From NCBI RefSeq assembly GCF_963422355.1, contig NC_085086.1, positions 2,658,917 through 2,722,916 on the forward strand: DNA of 64,000 nucleotides, in the 5' to 3' direction. Positions 48,470 through 59,969 of this stretch are shown in pieces (the first letter of the stretch is position 1; the number at the start of each line of letters is the position of its first letter). Position numbers and translations under genes: made by a program. A model generated the notes under the pieces. It worked only from the letters and a program-made list of their open reading frames with translations. It made no database searches and was not told the DNA's origin. Source of the DNA: Corticium candelabrum. Lineage: Eukaryota > Porifera > Homoscleromorpha > Homosclerophorida > Plakinidae.

Positions 48470-50425
48470 TGATCTCTCGAGGATAGTGATTATTTTGCTA
48501 ATTAATTGAGGAACGAGAAAAGGTGATGATGACAAACCCGAATTAGCTCACTTTATTAATTAATTAAAATATATATTATATTATATTATATTATATTATA
48601 TTATCATGTTTAATGAGTCCCTACAATTGTAGGCCTCCCTTCGCCTGACAATGGCAACTTTGTTTTGTTCCAAATTTCCTATTGAATATGCATGGCTTGG
48701 AGATGCCAAATTTACCGAGGATGCCAAATTTCCTATGACAACGGTCATGTAAGCTCACGTTTCATCACGCGCGTTACTCCTTCAAGGGGCGTAGCAGCTA
48801 CGAGACACGCCTACTTTTATGGACACGCTCACTTTATTGGTTTTTAGTTGCCTGATACGGTAAAGTCAGAAGAATATCTCGACTAAAGAAATAGGCAGGG
48901 ATTATATACTAGTCAGTGCATGACGTAGGAAGATGTCACGAGCGGGGACTGTATCGTGGATGTCATCGCGAGTAAGCAAACCTAACTCGCTTGCCAGACC
49001 GTAGACAGATTTGTAAAGTCACTGGCACAGAAAATTTCAATTCCTACACTGAGCGATGGGGCTTCAGATCTCCAGCTTCCCACTTCTTACGCCGGTGACT
49101 CTAGATACAGCTTTGGTTCTCACACGTATATACAGATAGTTACAGTCTCAAAAATTTTATGGTCACGCCTACAAAATGAGCGGGAGCCCGGTCTAGCCCT
49201 TAAATGCCACGCCTCGCTCATGCGAGTCTACTACGAAATGTGAAGATGAATCAGCTGCTATTTCTATTTCTTTACATAGCGCAACGACACGTCGCCTAGT
49301 ACAGTGAACGCTTTTTGCTTTGTATTGATTACTACGACAGGATCAGGGAAGCTCCCGGTAATATACTAGGTAATTTAATTAACATTGCTTGTGTAATCAT
49401 CATGTGCGTGTCCACCTGGACTTGCATTGTCGCTCCGTCCTTATGGCTGCCCGCCTGCATATCTGCCCACTGAATCTCGTTTTGGGCAGAGAGAGAAGAA
49501 CCGTAGGGATCCTGTTTGGTAGAATTGGATGAACCAACGACTGGTCATTGGAATGCAGCGCATGCATTGTTGTTATCGCTGGTGTTAATCAGTGTGTCAG
49601 ATATCGACAATCTCACGTGCCTGTCAATATGTCCAGTCCCTTTCTCATGTTGTTTATGTTAATTGTCATATTGCCAGAAAGCGTGTAGTAGCTGTTGCGT
49701 AACTATGAAAGTAGGGAAAGTTGATAGTGTGGACATTACGGCAAACGTTTATCTAGACATAAGAGGAGCCTAGAAGGGGCAACAAAGAGGTACGTACGCA
49801 CATTACAACGGAAGCGGGTTCCACTGCAAACATTCTATATTCCCCAAAGTTATACATCATGATGTATTAAATATGTCATATATATATATATATAGGTCTG
49901 CATCTAAAATTCTGTGTACGTTCAATCTTCGTAGCGACGTGTGTGAAGTCACAGGTGATCATTCTAATTGGCCACTAGTGCGTAATCACATCGCGTGCTG
50001 TATAGGAATTTTAAGTAGCCAATTCTGTAGGTATACACATGTACTGTACAAAACTGATTACGAACAAGCTCTATATATAATAGTCTTCTCGTCTTCTCTA
50101 GTCTTCTAATAATTTTAGAATTAGCTGTTTGGGACATATACTTAGCGAGATTCAATATTTTTCATGCTACCAAGTATTACTTTTCCCACTTTAATCTAGA
50201 AGCTGTAAGGATTTAGCTGCATTTCAAGACTCGAAGAAGGTATTTTTAATAACTGTGTAAATCATGGTTACAAGACAGAAAGAGTAATTAATGTGCATGC
50301 ATGCATGCACAATATACAGCATCTATTGCTACAAATAACAAAAAATCTTCCAGCTACAGCAACTATCTGACCATGTCAGTTTAATGTTTTCACTCTGTTA
50401 CTTCTGGCCAACCGCGCTCTTTTCT
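48470..50425. other. Intergenic of unit 2
   Basis: Counterpart of 33480-35475: (TATTA)n at 48566-48604 and (AT)n at 49877-49895 are shorter than in unit 1; repeat C lies at 49545-49670. No gene recognised. Confidence 0.5.
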
Positions 50426-51154
50426 TCAGAACTGAAGAAGAATATAAGGAAAGACTGCAAACAAGAAGAGCAGACTCCTTTGCCAGCGTGTAACGCTCCC
50501 AGCTCCGCTTGCGTCTTTCATCACATTCGAATTAGGATTGCCACCAGTGAATAGCATTACCATGCAATTAGTGTTGTCTTCATCATATTGAAAGGAATCT
50601 CCCCACATGGTCTCACACATTCCCTCGCCGTTTCGATACCACTGTGCAAAGGTACGACATGTCTCGTTGACACAATGAAAACGGCCGGTTACAGGATCTA
50701 TTGTAAGGTTGAAGTCTGTTATCCAATTTTGTGCACAAAGAAGAACGTCTTTGCAAGCCTCAAACCAATCGTCACAATAGACAGCGCATATAGGTAGACC
50801 GGACAATGATAGAACTTCCGAGCCTTTCCACTGTCCAATATATGAATCACATGAGACAAAACAGCTTTCAGCTTTGAGGTAGCGTTCACATGCAGTTGAT
50901 ATCACACCGCAGTCATCCCAGTAGAAGTTGTACAGCTCTCGATCACCGTGTTGGTCAATTGAGTGCGAAGTGTTAGCTGTGCAGCAAGACAAGCTTGAAT
51001 ATCGGCTGCATGCAGTGTCTTTTCTAATATCGGGCTCAGGCGATGGCGACACTTTGTGATGAGGTCCAATTATGCACGACGGATTGGCTGCATGTTCTGC
51101 CATCTGGTTTGCCAGAATACAGAAAGCAATAATCACAACCAAAGCCAATCCCAT
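50426..51154 (-). CDS. FR6, folate-receptor-family GPI-anchored protein
   Basis: 242 residues, duplicate of FR3 with the same signal peptide (MGLALVVIIAFCILANQM) and tail (LLFLFAVFPYILLQF). Differences from FR3 include FVSCDSYIG for FFSCDPYIG, AVYCDD for AAFCDD, NLTID for NPTID, TGRF for TVRF and NGEGM for NGKGM. The new NLT creates a possible N-glycosylation site, which FR3 lacks because Pro follows its Asn. All 16 cysteines are kept. With about 12 replacements to 3 silent changes there is no sign of strong purifying selection since the duplication. Confidence 0.88.
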   Translation of the reverse strand: MGLALVVIIAFCILANQMAEHAANPSCIIGPHHKVSPSPEPDIRKDTACSRYSSLSCCTANTSHSIDQHGDRELYNFYWDDCGVISTACERYLKAESCFVSCDSYIGQWKGSEVLSLSGLPICAVYCDDWFEACKDVLLCAQNWITDFNLTIDPVTGRFHCVNETCRTFAQWYRNGEGMCETMWGDSFQYDEDNTNCMVMLFTGGNPNSNVMKDASGAGSVTRWQRSLLFLFAVFPYILLQF

Positions 51155-51219
51155 TTGTGCACGATGTCTGCTACAAAACTGAACTCTCAAAACTAAAACT
51201 ACGGCTATATGACATTTAT

Positions 51220-51240
51220 GCAAGCAGGCACAGCTAATTA
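51220..51240 (-). promoter_or_regulatory. Conserved FR upstream motif (FR6)
   Basis: Same variant as FR3 (TAATTAGCTGTGCCTGCTTG). Confidence 0.4.
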
Positions 51241-51439
51241 AATTAAGAACCAAGGGACTGTAAACTCTTTGTGGCTACGCAATTAGCCAGAGCCAAATTT
51301 AGAAGAGCTCCAAGGGAAGAGGGCTGAACATATTGATTAGCAAGATACATTGCAATGATCCGAATATAGGCCTGGTATAGGTAGTCGTTGTTTTGCGATC
51401 GTGATCACAATAATTGAAATGTACGTACAGTCTAGGTTA

Positions 51440-51638
51440 GCCTCGGTATTCCAGACTGCTTTCTGCACGTGATGGAAGGGGAGAGTGGGACGAGAGAAGA
51501 AAGCAGTTTTGAACTTGAGCTTGAGCAGTCGCGCTTCTTCCGAAGTCACTTACAATAGCACTGTCCCCAGACTGCTTTCTTCTATCCTCTCACCCTTCCC
51601 TCCCATCACGTGCAGAAAGCAGTCCGAAATACCGAGGC
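51440..51638. mobile_element. Foldback MITE (unit 2 copy)
   Basis: Counterpart of 36490-36688 with the same arms (CCTCGGTATTCCAGACTGC and inverse). Confidence 0.75.
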
Positions 51639-51987
51639 GAAGTCTAGGTATGGACTTAGTTCCGTTGTAACGACAGTGGTATGGTATTTACTGACATAGA
51701 AATTGATATCGGCAAAGATTGACAATCAGCAGTGTTAGATGCAGCACAGTGAAGTAAAGGATTGATTGTAGGGGACGTGTGAATAGTTGACTGTAGGTGG
51801 CATTCAACTCCTGAAGATGTATTCTTAGTTGTCAAGTACACACAGTCCCTAGCTACAATACAGAAGGATGGGGCGACGGAAATTCATATAGCGTTTTCGT
51901 CACCGTTTGCTCACTTAGACGAATCGTTCTTAAACTCATCTGTAGTCGGACACGAACAAATTTGAGATTTGTGCGAGCGAGCGCGCG

Positions 51988-51992
51988 CGTGT

Positions 51993-52084
<92 letters not shown>
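51988..52084. repeat. (GT)n microsatellite, expanded in unit 2
   Basis: About 97 bp of GT, against a short (GC)n(GT)n tract at 37021-37049 in unit 1. Confidence 0.95.
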
Positions 52085-52087
<3 letters not shown>

Positions 52088-52464
52088 AGCCTCGTTACGC
52101 TCGGCAACAATCCTAGTGTCTTCCTTCAAGAAGCTTACGGTACACAGCCAACAAACATAAGCAGAGAATGGAGCACACGAGTTGTTTAGGCGATTCCCCG
52201 TATGTATAACAAAGCTTCAAATTTTGTCCTCGCAGTCTACGTACGAGTGACGTCACTGTGTCCAAGCATTTCATGCCTGAGGTAAGAAAGGGCTAAAGTG
52301 CTAAACCCTCGAACAGCTGCGGCGCAGGTGTACTGGTATTTGCTAGCTAGCGAATTAAATCTAGTGCTACTGAACTCAACGTGTAGTGATCAACAATAAC
52401 TAAATAACATTCTCAAAACAAAGTGAATAGATTATACCGATCAGTGAAATAAAGAAGTGTTTAT

Positions 52465-53945
52465 TTATTGTCGTCTAGACATATAGATGTTGGCTACAGT
52501 GACCACGGTAGTGACAATCATCAGCAGAAAACTGGCAAAACCAAAAATTGAGGTAGAGATGTGAAAATCGAATGCAGCTGTCAGGCCTCCAACAATGGGA
52601 GCACCGAGTGCTCCAGACAAATAGATAGCTGCTAACAACAGTCCTAATATAGCTCCATCCATGCAATGCCATGTTCTTTTGGTAGCCTCTTGAAATGGAA
52701 GTCCTCATGACATCGGGACCAGCAGATATTACAACCATAGCCATTCCAAATCCAAATAATGTTGATCCAATGTACACATACCATGGCTTAGGAGAGAGAA
52801 ACGAGAACATAAGAGATGGACCAATTAACATCATTCCACACGTTTCTACTAGTAACCCAATGATCATAACAATTCGTAAACTAGTGGCATCCACCACCAG
52901 ACCAATTACAACAGCAAAGACAAGATACACTACCCCTGCGATGAGAAATATCAATCCAATATGAGCAGCACCCCAACCAAACTCATTTTCAGAAACACTG
53001 CATAGGATGTCTGAAAAAGTGCAAAAAGCTGCATAGCAACTCGACATGTTCAAGAGAACTAGCACTATAGATGGTATCTTTAGCAGCTGTAATGATGACA
53101 CAGATTGATCATCATGATCATCGACTTGATCACCATCAGTACTTTCACTTAGTGAATGACTGGCTGGCAGTAGAAGCCACAATAGTGGCATAAACAACAA
53201 TAAAACACCACCAATGATCACAAAAGGAAAATTAAAGCCTTCAACCTGATACAGAAATCCACCAAACAGTGCTCCGCAGACCAAACCAAGAGTGACAGCA
53301 AATTCGTAGAGCCCAAATAGTACCCGTATGAACAGGAAATATGCCTAGCAAAAGAGCTATCGATGTTGCATTAAATGCAGCTTCTCCAAATCCCATCGCA
53401 AGTTTGATAACAATACTGAGTGCAATAAATGGTGACCACTCTTTTACATACTCCAGTAAACCAAAAATCACTGTACATCCGCCGGCCAAGAAAGCCCCGG
53501 ATGTCATCAGGAACCTCCAACCCAACGGATTTATGTATCCTCCGATAAACAGCGACACGAAAGAAGAGGAGAGCTCAATACTACCGACCATTATACCAAC
53601 TTCCGTGTCTGCTTTCGAGCCTTTCCTTTTCGGCAGCAAACTGTGGGTAGAAGGAAGCAGGCAAGTAGATGCAGATGTAGTTCACGAAGCAGCCCAACAA
53701 AATCACTGCCACAGTTACGTACTGACGCAGCCATCTAGATCTCTTTGAAGGTATCGTGATCGTTAACGTTTGGATTTCATCGGTAGTCGACGGAGAGCTT
53801 GAGAGAAGAGGAAGATCTTCATCCAAATATTGCAGTACTATGATAATAATGAGCTCAACATGATGTCTTCTAACTTCGTTCATGATTGGATGGCTGTTCG
53901 GAGGCGTAAAATTTAGAACTAAACGCACGTAATATCCCATGACAG
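52465..53945 (-). pseudogene. MFS transporter pseudogene, SLC18B1-like (unit 2)
   Basis: Duplicate of 37429-38945. The largest open piece (52475-53284) covers CGALFGGFLYQVEGF to FGFGMAMVVISAGPDV. The frame breaks near 53635 and 52700 are shared with unit 1. This copy has its own two-base loss near 53309 (AAATTCGTAGAGCCC) and an extra A near 53025, but keeps the base lost by unit 1 near 38463. An acidic cytosolic loop (STDGDQVDDHDDQS) lies between the two halves, as expected between helices 6 and 7. Confidence 0.75.
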
Positions 53946-54834
53946 CAAGGTTGGGCTTCAGGTTTGGGACACGTTATCATGCAGATCGCTCTGCTAGTAG
54001 GTCGAGAAAGTGGTGAAAATAGACGAACGCTAATTGCCTTTGAAATTTCTTGGTTTACTGTAGAGATAGCTTCAAGCGGTCAAAGAGTAAGATTAAGACA
54101 AAATTATTTCTGTAGTTGGTGATTTTTGCCAATCGTGCAGCCTCATTGCGGAAGTTCGAGCCAGCCTATTTCTCGAGGTGAGATACTGTACCTGGCCTCA
54201 GCAGTGGTTGCGTATAGCAGTGCAATGTCAGCTATATCAGTGAATTAGAAGCGACATCACTGAGCAATGTCTGATCTTTGCTGCAGCGTATTGCTTGTAA
54301 TTTCATATCTATTGACAATGTAGTTGTGCATGGTAGCTATAGCTAGGGTGACGTGCATGTAGTGTATACAGAGTCTGAGAGTACATGTACTAACTAGACT
54401 AGGGACTATATCTAGGTATTCAGTAGCGTAGGAAGATGTTCGCGAGCGGGGGAGGGGGGGCGCTGTACATGTACGTACTGTGGATGTCATCACCAGTACG
54501 CAAAAACAGTGGCGTAGGAAGCGTAGCGGCTGGCCTCCCCACTTTTCAAAAAGTGGCTTTCCGCCAGCTGCTCATTGCCGGTAACTTCCGTTGTTACTTG
54601 TGTCGATTAAATAAGTAATATATTTCAGCATGAATGTGAGCAAACTTAATGTGCGCTAGATTGCTCGCTGTACAGCGCACAGGCGCGTCCGTTATATGAA
54701 TGAATGAATGATATATTTCTGTCGAACCTAAAAAGGTACAATTCCCTCTTGGGGCAAACATAAAAACAACTAAGACATAAGACGTACAGCTAACAGACTA
54801 CAAAATATACCAACTACAACAGACAGCACAAACT
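53946..54834. other. Intergenic of unit 2
   Basis: Counterpart of 38946-39799; no gene recognised. Confidence 0.45.
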
Positions 54835-57662
54835 ACACAAACTCGAGCCACTGTTTGTGGTTCATGAAGATGGCTAGTCTTGTGTGGTCGGACCTGTTGA
54901 TACAGTGCCTTCACCTTTAAGAGTTGCCCAGTCTCGGGGTACTCTAAAGCTTTCCTCTGATGATCATCAATATCAACAATTCTGTAAAGATAGAGTTATA
55001 ATGCAACACTAACTACAATATTATCATAAGCATTGAAATAAACACATAATTACAGTTATGACTGTGGGATTTGAACACATCTACGTACCTATAAGGGGCA
55101 GTCCACAAAGCATCTAACTTTCCACCCTTCCGTCCCACATGCTTCATAACCTTTCGAAGAACAAGGTCACCAATGGAAAACTAAAAAACCTTGACCCCTT
55201 TTAATTTCCGTTTAGCAAATTGTTTCTGTTGCTTGGCTTGGGCTTCTAAAACATTTTGCTGAACCTAGCAATATTAACAGAAACTATTAAGATTGTAAGA
55301 CATAATAGTAGTACAATGCTTCTTTGCCTGTTGGTCAACACGTGTCATCAAACTATCTCTGTTTGCCACCATTCTGTCCATGTCTGCATCACTTTCAAAG
55401 ATAGCTTCCTCCTTATTGTTAGCAGTCTCTTCCAAAGTTTCCTCTTCTTCTTCCATCTACAAAATAATTATAGCTAACAAATTGGTTCAAGACTGAATGA
55501 GGAACAACAATGAATGTGTTTACTTCTATCGGAGTTCTTGGATGCCGACCAAACATAAGGAAGAATGGACTGTACTTTGTAGAGGCCTGTTTTTGAGCAC
55601 GTATGGAAAAGGCAACATCATCAAGGAAGTTGTCCCAATCATTTTGGTGCTCATTGACAAGCTTGGCAAGTCAAACTTTCAAGGTCTGATTGGTGCGTTC
55701 ATCAAGGCCATTACTCTGAGGATGGTATGCACTTGTCACCGACCGCTTGACGTTAAACCTTCTGCAAAACTCTGTGTTGACCTGAAAATACATGCAAAAT
55801 ATTTTACATCATACGACAAACTTAATGGACAAGAAAATGTAGTTATGAGGTCAAAGAATTCTGTATAACATTCCTTCTACCCAATATCAAGTCTTCCATC
55901 AATCCATATGCTATGCCCAAAACAATGAGCATGCATAAGAAAGCCTGCATAGGTTGCCATGATCTAAAAATGTAATTAAAGAAACAACATTTCATAAATA
56001 TATCTAATGTATATTAATTTGGTAATTAAAATTAATTAGTGTGAAAAACAGAAATGACATGCCATTCTTACTTGTAAAAAAACTCTCTCCCTGATCAGGA
56101 AGAAGTCTTTTGGGGGCACCCCGTCTGTAAAATACAAAATCATATTACCAGTTTCACAAGTGCCTGCGGTTGATTGTTGACATTGAAGATAAATTGAACT
56201 TGTACCTGCATAGGAAAGTTCTATTCTCTGTACCACACCATTAGCAGTCTTGTCCTTCAATGAGTAGAAATCCACAAATTTTGTGTAGTAGTCTGTAAAG
56301 GTAAGAATGTACATAAACCCGACATCAGTTGTTGGTAGTGGTCCTAAAAGGGATAGCAACAATAACATGGTCTTAACTAAAATTCAGATGATACAACACA
56401 GCTAGCAATTTCTATAAAAGCTACAAAGCTGGTACATACCAATAAGATCCATCCCAATCAGTTCTAGAGGCGCCTTTACCCTAGGCTTCAACTCTGGAGC
56501 CTGCGTCTTTAGTTTGTCATACCTCTGACAGCGATCACAAGATTTGCACTGTAGAATGACATTGTCAAATCGTTATAGTTTACAAAATAATTCTATTTTA
56601 TACAAAATCTATTTACATATTCAATGACATCTTCCCTCATGCCATTCCATGTGTAGAACTTGGAGACTTTAGCAAGTGTGTTGTTGATTCCACTGTGTCC
56701 ATCCATGGGGTTAGAGTGGTATTGATGAAGAATTTCTGTTATTTCATCTAGCTGATAAATAACTTTCTTCCTCGTGTCTTTCCTAACTCCAATGTAAATC
56801 AATTCCTTTTCTATAATGGAAACATGAAATACTGTCAAACGTTTATAACTTGCTGGAGACCAATAGAGGTTGATTCGATTGTTTATATGAATGGAAATGT
56901 TGTGTTGTTGAAACAAATCAGATATTAAAACATTGCACCACACACAATGAGTCAAAATAGTGATAGCATATGACATAGCTCAGTCAAATGATTACAAAAC
57001 ATTTGGTTAGAAGACGACAGTCCAAAAATCCCTACTCTGCCAACGCACTAAATAATAAAATTCTACAAACATTGTATAAGAAATAAATAAATTAGTATTG
57101 TTAGTTATATATTAATTAACTATTTTAATACGTTACAACAATGTAGAACACTGGGTTGAAGTAAATAATTCAGTTGTTAGGAATAATTATGTACTACATA
57201 ATATGTATATGCTATATACAATTATATATATATATACATGTATATATCTACAATTTTATACAATTGGAAATATAATTATCTATAATAACTATACATTTGT
57301 ATGACTAGATTCTCTCTTACTTTTGACATCCCACTGGTGAGTCTTGGCCTGGTTCTTGATGTTTCTGATTTCATTTTTGCTATCCCTGGTGGAAGGCTTT
57401 GTGTCAGGAGATAAGTTACCAGATTCTGGTATCTCTCTCTGTAGCGACAAAGTCTGGCTTCCCTAGCTGCAATTATAGTTTGCTTCGGATCATCCATGGA
57501 CTTCTCAAGCGAGTGCACACAACTATTGTCTACCCAAGAAACAAAAAACCTCAATATTACGATACCTAGATGTGTGAACAATCTCAGCACGCCGAATGTA
57601 GACTTACGCGCGCAAATAGTTGCTGAGCATGCGCAGACTGTAAAATACAATCTCGGCACGGT
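54835..57662 (-). mobile_element. Integrase-derived multi-exon locus (unit 2)
   Basis: Duplicate of 39800-42640 with the same parts: leader exon about 57320-57560, zinc-binding part 56510-56820, catalytic-core parts about 56200-56345, 56070-56125 and 55515-55780, C-terminal part 54845-55265. This copy looks less damaged than unit 1. Same origin question (Ginger or gypsy-integrase type, possibly domesticated). Treated as a fossil. Confidence 0.65.
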
Positions 57663-57841
57663 GACAATCTCAGCACGCTACACCGGTCGACGCTGACTTT
57701 GACGTTGAGACGCGAAGAGATCAACTAGCGCATGCTACTGTAAAGCAGCCTCTTTAGAGAGACACGCGCGCCTGTTATCTGTTGTTAGGGTGCAACTGTC
57801 AACACTATGCATGCACGCAATTTGGAACAAAGGAAGCATGC

Positions 57842-57862
57842 TAATTACTTGCGCATGCTTGC
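57842..57862 (+). promoter_or_regulatory. Conserved FR upstream motif (FR7)
   Basis: TAATTACTTGCGCATGCTTG, identical to FR4. Confidence 0.5.
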
Positions 57863-57916
57863 CTGAACGTCATCTAGAACCGTTCGATATTTTTTGGTCT
57901 ACGAGTCTGCACTAGA

Positions 57917-58645
57917 ATGGTATTCACTTTGGTTGTGATCATTGCTCTATTTACTCTTGCCAACCAGATGGTAGTACAAGCTGCTGACCTGACATGCATT
58001 ATTGGACCTCATCACAAAGCGTCTCCTTCACCTGAGCCCGACATTAGAGCAGATACTGCATGCAGCCGATATTCCAGCCTTTCTTGCTGCACAGCTAACA
58101 CCTCGCATTCAATTGACCAACAGGGTGAGCGAGAGCTGTACAATCACCACTGGGATGACTGCGGTATGATATCAACTGAATGTGAACGCTACCTGAAAGT
58201 CGACACCTGTTTTTTCTCATGCGATCCCTATTTTGGACAGTGGAAAACCTCGGAGACGGAGGAATTGCCAGTTTCTGGTCTACCTGTATGCGCTTCCTCT
58301 TGTGACGAGTGGTTCGACGCATGCAAAGACGTACCTGTTTGTGCACAAAACTGGTTAACAGACTTCAAAGAAGATAATGAAACGGGCCGTTTGCATTGCG
58401 TCACAAAGACATGTAGTACCTTTGCAGAACGGTATCAAAATGGCAAGGGACTGTGTGAAACCATATGGGGAGATGGATACCGATATGTTGCAGATAACGA
58501 TAATTGTATGGTATTTGACTTCACTGGTGACAATCCTAATGCAAACGTGACGAAAGACATCAGTGGAGCTCATAGCTTTGAACGCAGGCAAAGTAGTCTG
58601 TCGTTTGTGCTTGCATTCTTGTCATATATTCTTCTCCAGTTCTGA
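57917..58645 (+). CDS. FR7, folate-receptor-family GPI-anchored protein
   Basis: 242 residues, duplicate of FR4. The changed block 58118-58276 gives SIDQQ, YNHHWDDCGM, KVDTCFFSC and LPVSGLPVC where FR4 has SIDKQ, YNRHWDDCSV, KVESCFFSC and LPLAGLPVC. KVDTC restores the Asp that matches human Asp81, the pterin-binding residue; FR4 has Glu. Elsewhere CSTFAERYQ replaces CRTFAEWYQ. All 16 cysteines, signal peptide and GPI-type tail are kept. AATAAA lies at 58762-58767. The clustering of changes suggests gene conversion or selection on this loop. Confidence 0.9.
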   Translation: MVFTLVVIIALFTLANQMVVQAADLTCIIGPHHKASPSPEPDIRADTACSRYSSLSCCTANTSHSIDQQGERELYNHHWDDCGMISTECERYLKVDTCFFSCDPYFGQWKTSETEELPVSGLPVCASSCDEWFDACKDVPVCAQNWLTDFKEDNETGRLHCVTKTCSTFAERYQNGKGLCETIWGDGYRYVADNDNCMVFDFTGDNPNANVTKDISGAHSFERRQSSLSFVLAFLSYILLQF

Positions 58646-58924
58646 AGAAAGAAACGGTTGGTCACCAATACCAGAGTGGAAACTTTATGATGAGATGCAT
58701 GGTCATACACAAGTCTCTATAATATTCCACCCTTTAATATACCATGATTGTTATGTGTAGCAATAAATGACGTCTGTAGTGCATGCATGTACGTTTCACT
58801 TTCTGTCATTTAACCGTATTTGAATGACACCGTCTTCGAATAAATGGTTCTTCAAATAAACGCTTTGCCTTGTCTATATGAGTCGTTATTAAATGCACTG
58901 GATAGTACTACAAAGTCCATGTGA

Positions 58925-59010
58925 TTATATAAACTCTTCAAGGTTTCAAGTTCGAGTTACAGTGATGGTGCATGTTTTCCTTGAGCAGGAGCTCACACGT
59001 ATTTACCTCT
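58925..59010 (+). repeat. SINE-A fragment (unit 2)
   Basis: Counterpart of 43905-44010. Confidence 0.5.
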
Positions 59011-59142
59011 CTCGACTCAATACTCTAGGAATATACTTTGTTATATTCTTGCAAAGGAATGGAAAAAACCTTTTGGTTGCAAATATTATCCTGTAGCAGA
59101 CGGACAGTGTGCATTGGTCTCTACCTATCTGTGTAGTTCGAG

Positions 59143-59285
59143 GCTAATTTGTTGGAAATAGGGATGAAAACCTGAATGTCTAACATGGCTCTCGCGCAGC
59201 CTGATTGCTGGAGTTCGAGTACGTTTGTCTACATCCCGTATGTATTTTCTTTGGTGCAGCTGCACGACTGTCCGGAGCAGTATCA
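59143..59285 (+). repeat. SINE-B copy (unit 2)
   Basis: Counterpart of 44128-44270. Confidence 0.5.
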
Positions 59286-59969
59286 ACTTGTTTTTCTTAC
59301 CATGACTGTTAACATAGCTTATTCAGACATTTCGGCATCAGTGGATTGTGAGATCAGTAAAAATTTCAAGACATTTCGACAAGCGTCACTGAGGAAGGTT
59401 CGATGTCTAGGTTTTAAATTTCTTATCTACAAACATATTTAGTAATTCATATATACCGGATTTGGTCAACATGCATCAGTGAGCATGCGCAGTAATACTT
59501 GTCTGTCTGTGACCGTGTCTGACTGTGTCCGTGTCTTTCCGTGTCCGTGTCTGTCCGTGTCCGTGTATGTCAGTGATTCATTATTGACAAAAAACTTTAA
59601 TTAAATCGATCTACATGAGGGTGCAGATAAAACAACTTTAGGCTAGTATATCTCACTTGGCACAGTCTGATAAAAATGATTATTGTAAGAACAATTAACA
59701 ACAACAACAAAAAAAACAAAAACAACTACTACTGAATAGAGTTCTGAATGCCTAGTCAGGGTCATCCCATGCAGTCAATCGTCTTTCTATCGATCTCTTT
59801 GTCTGTATAGGTGTCTGTCTGTCTGTTTGTCTCTCTGCCTGTCTAATACATCTGTTTGACTTCTTTTGCTTTTCAAATTTCAGCAATTTTTATGTAACGT
59901 TTTATTAGGCTTCAGGAACTGAGCGTTAATACAATGATTTATCTTCTAGAACCGTTGTATGCAATATTT
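59286..59969. other. Intergenic of unit 2
   Basis: Counterpart of 44271-44899, with GTGTCCGTGTCTGTCC repeats and a GTCTGTCTGTCT tract. No gene. Confidence 0.5.
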
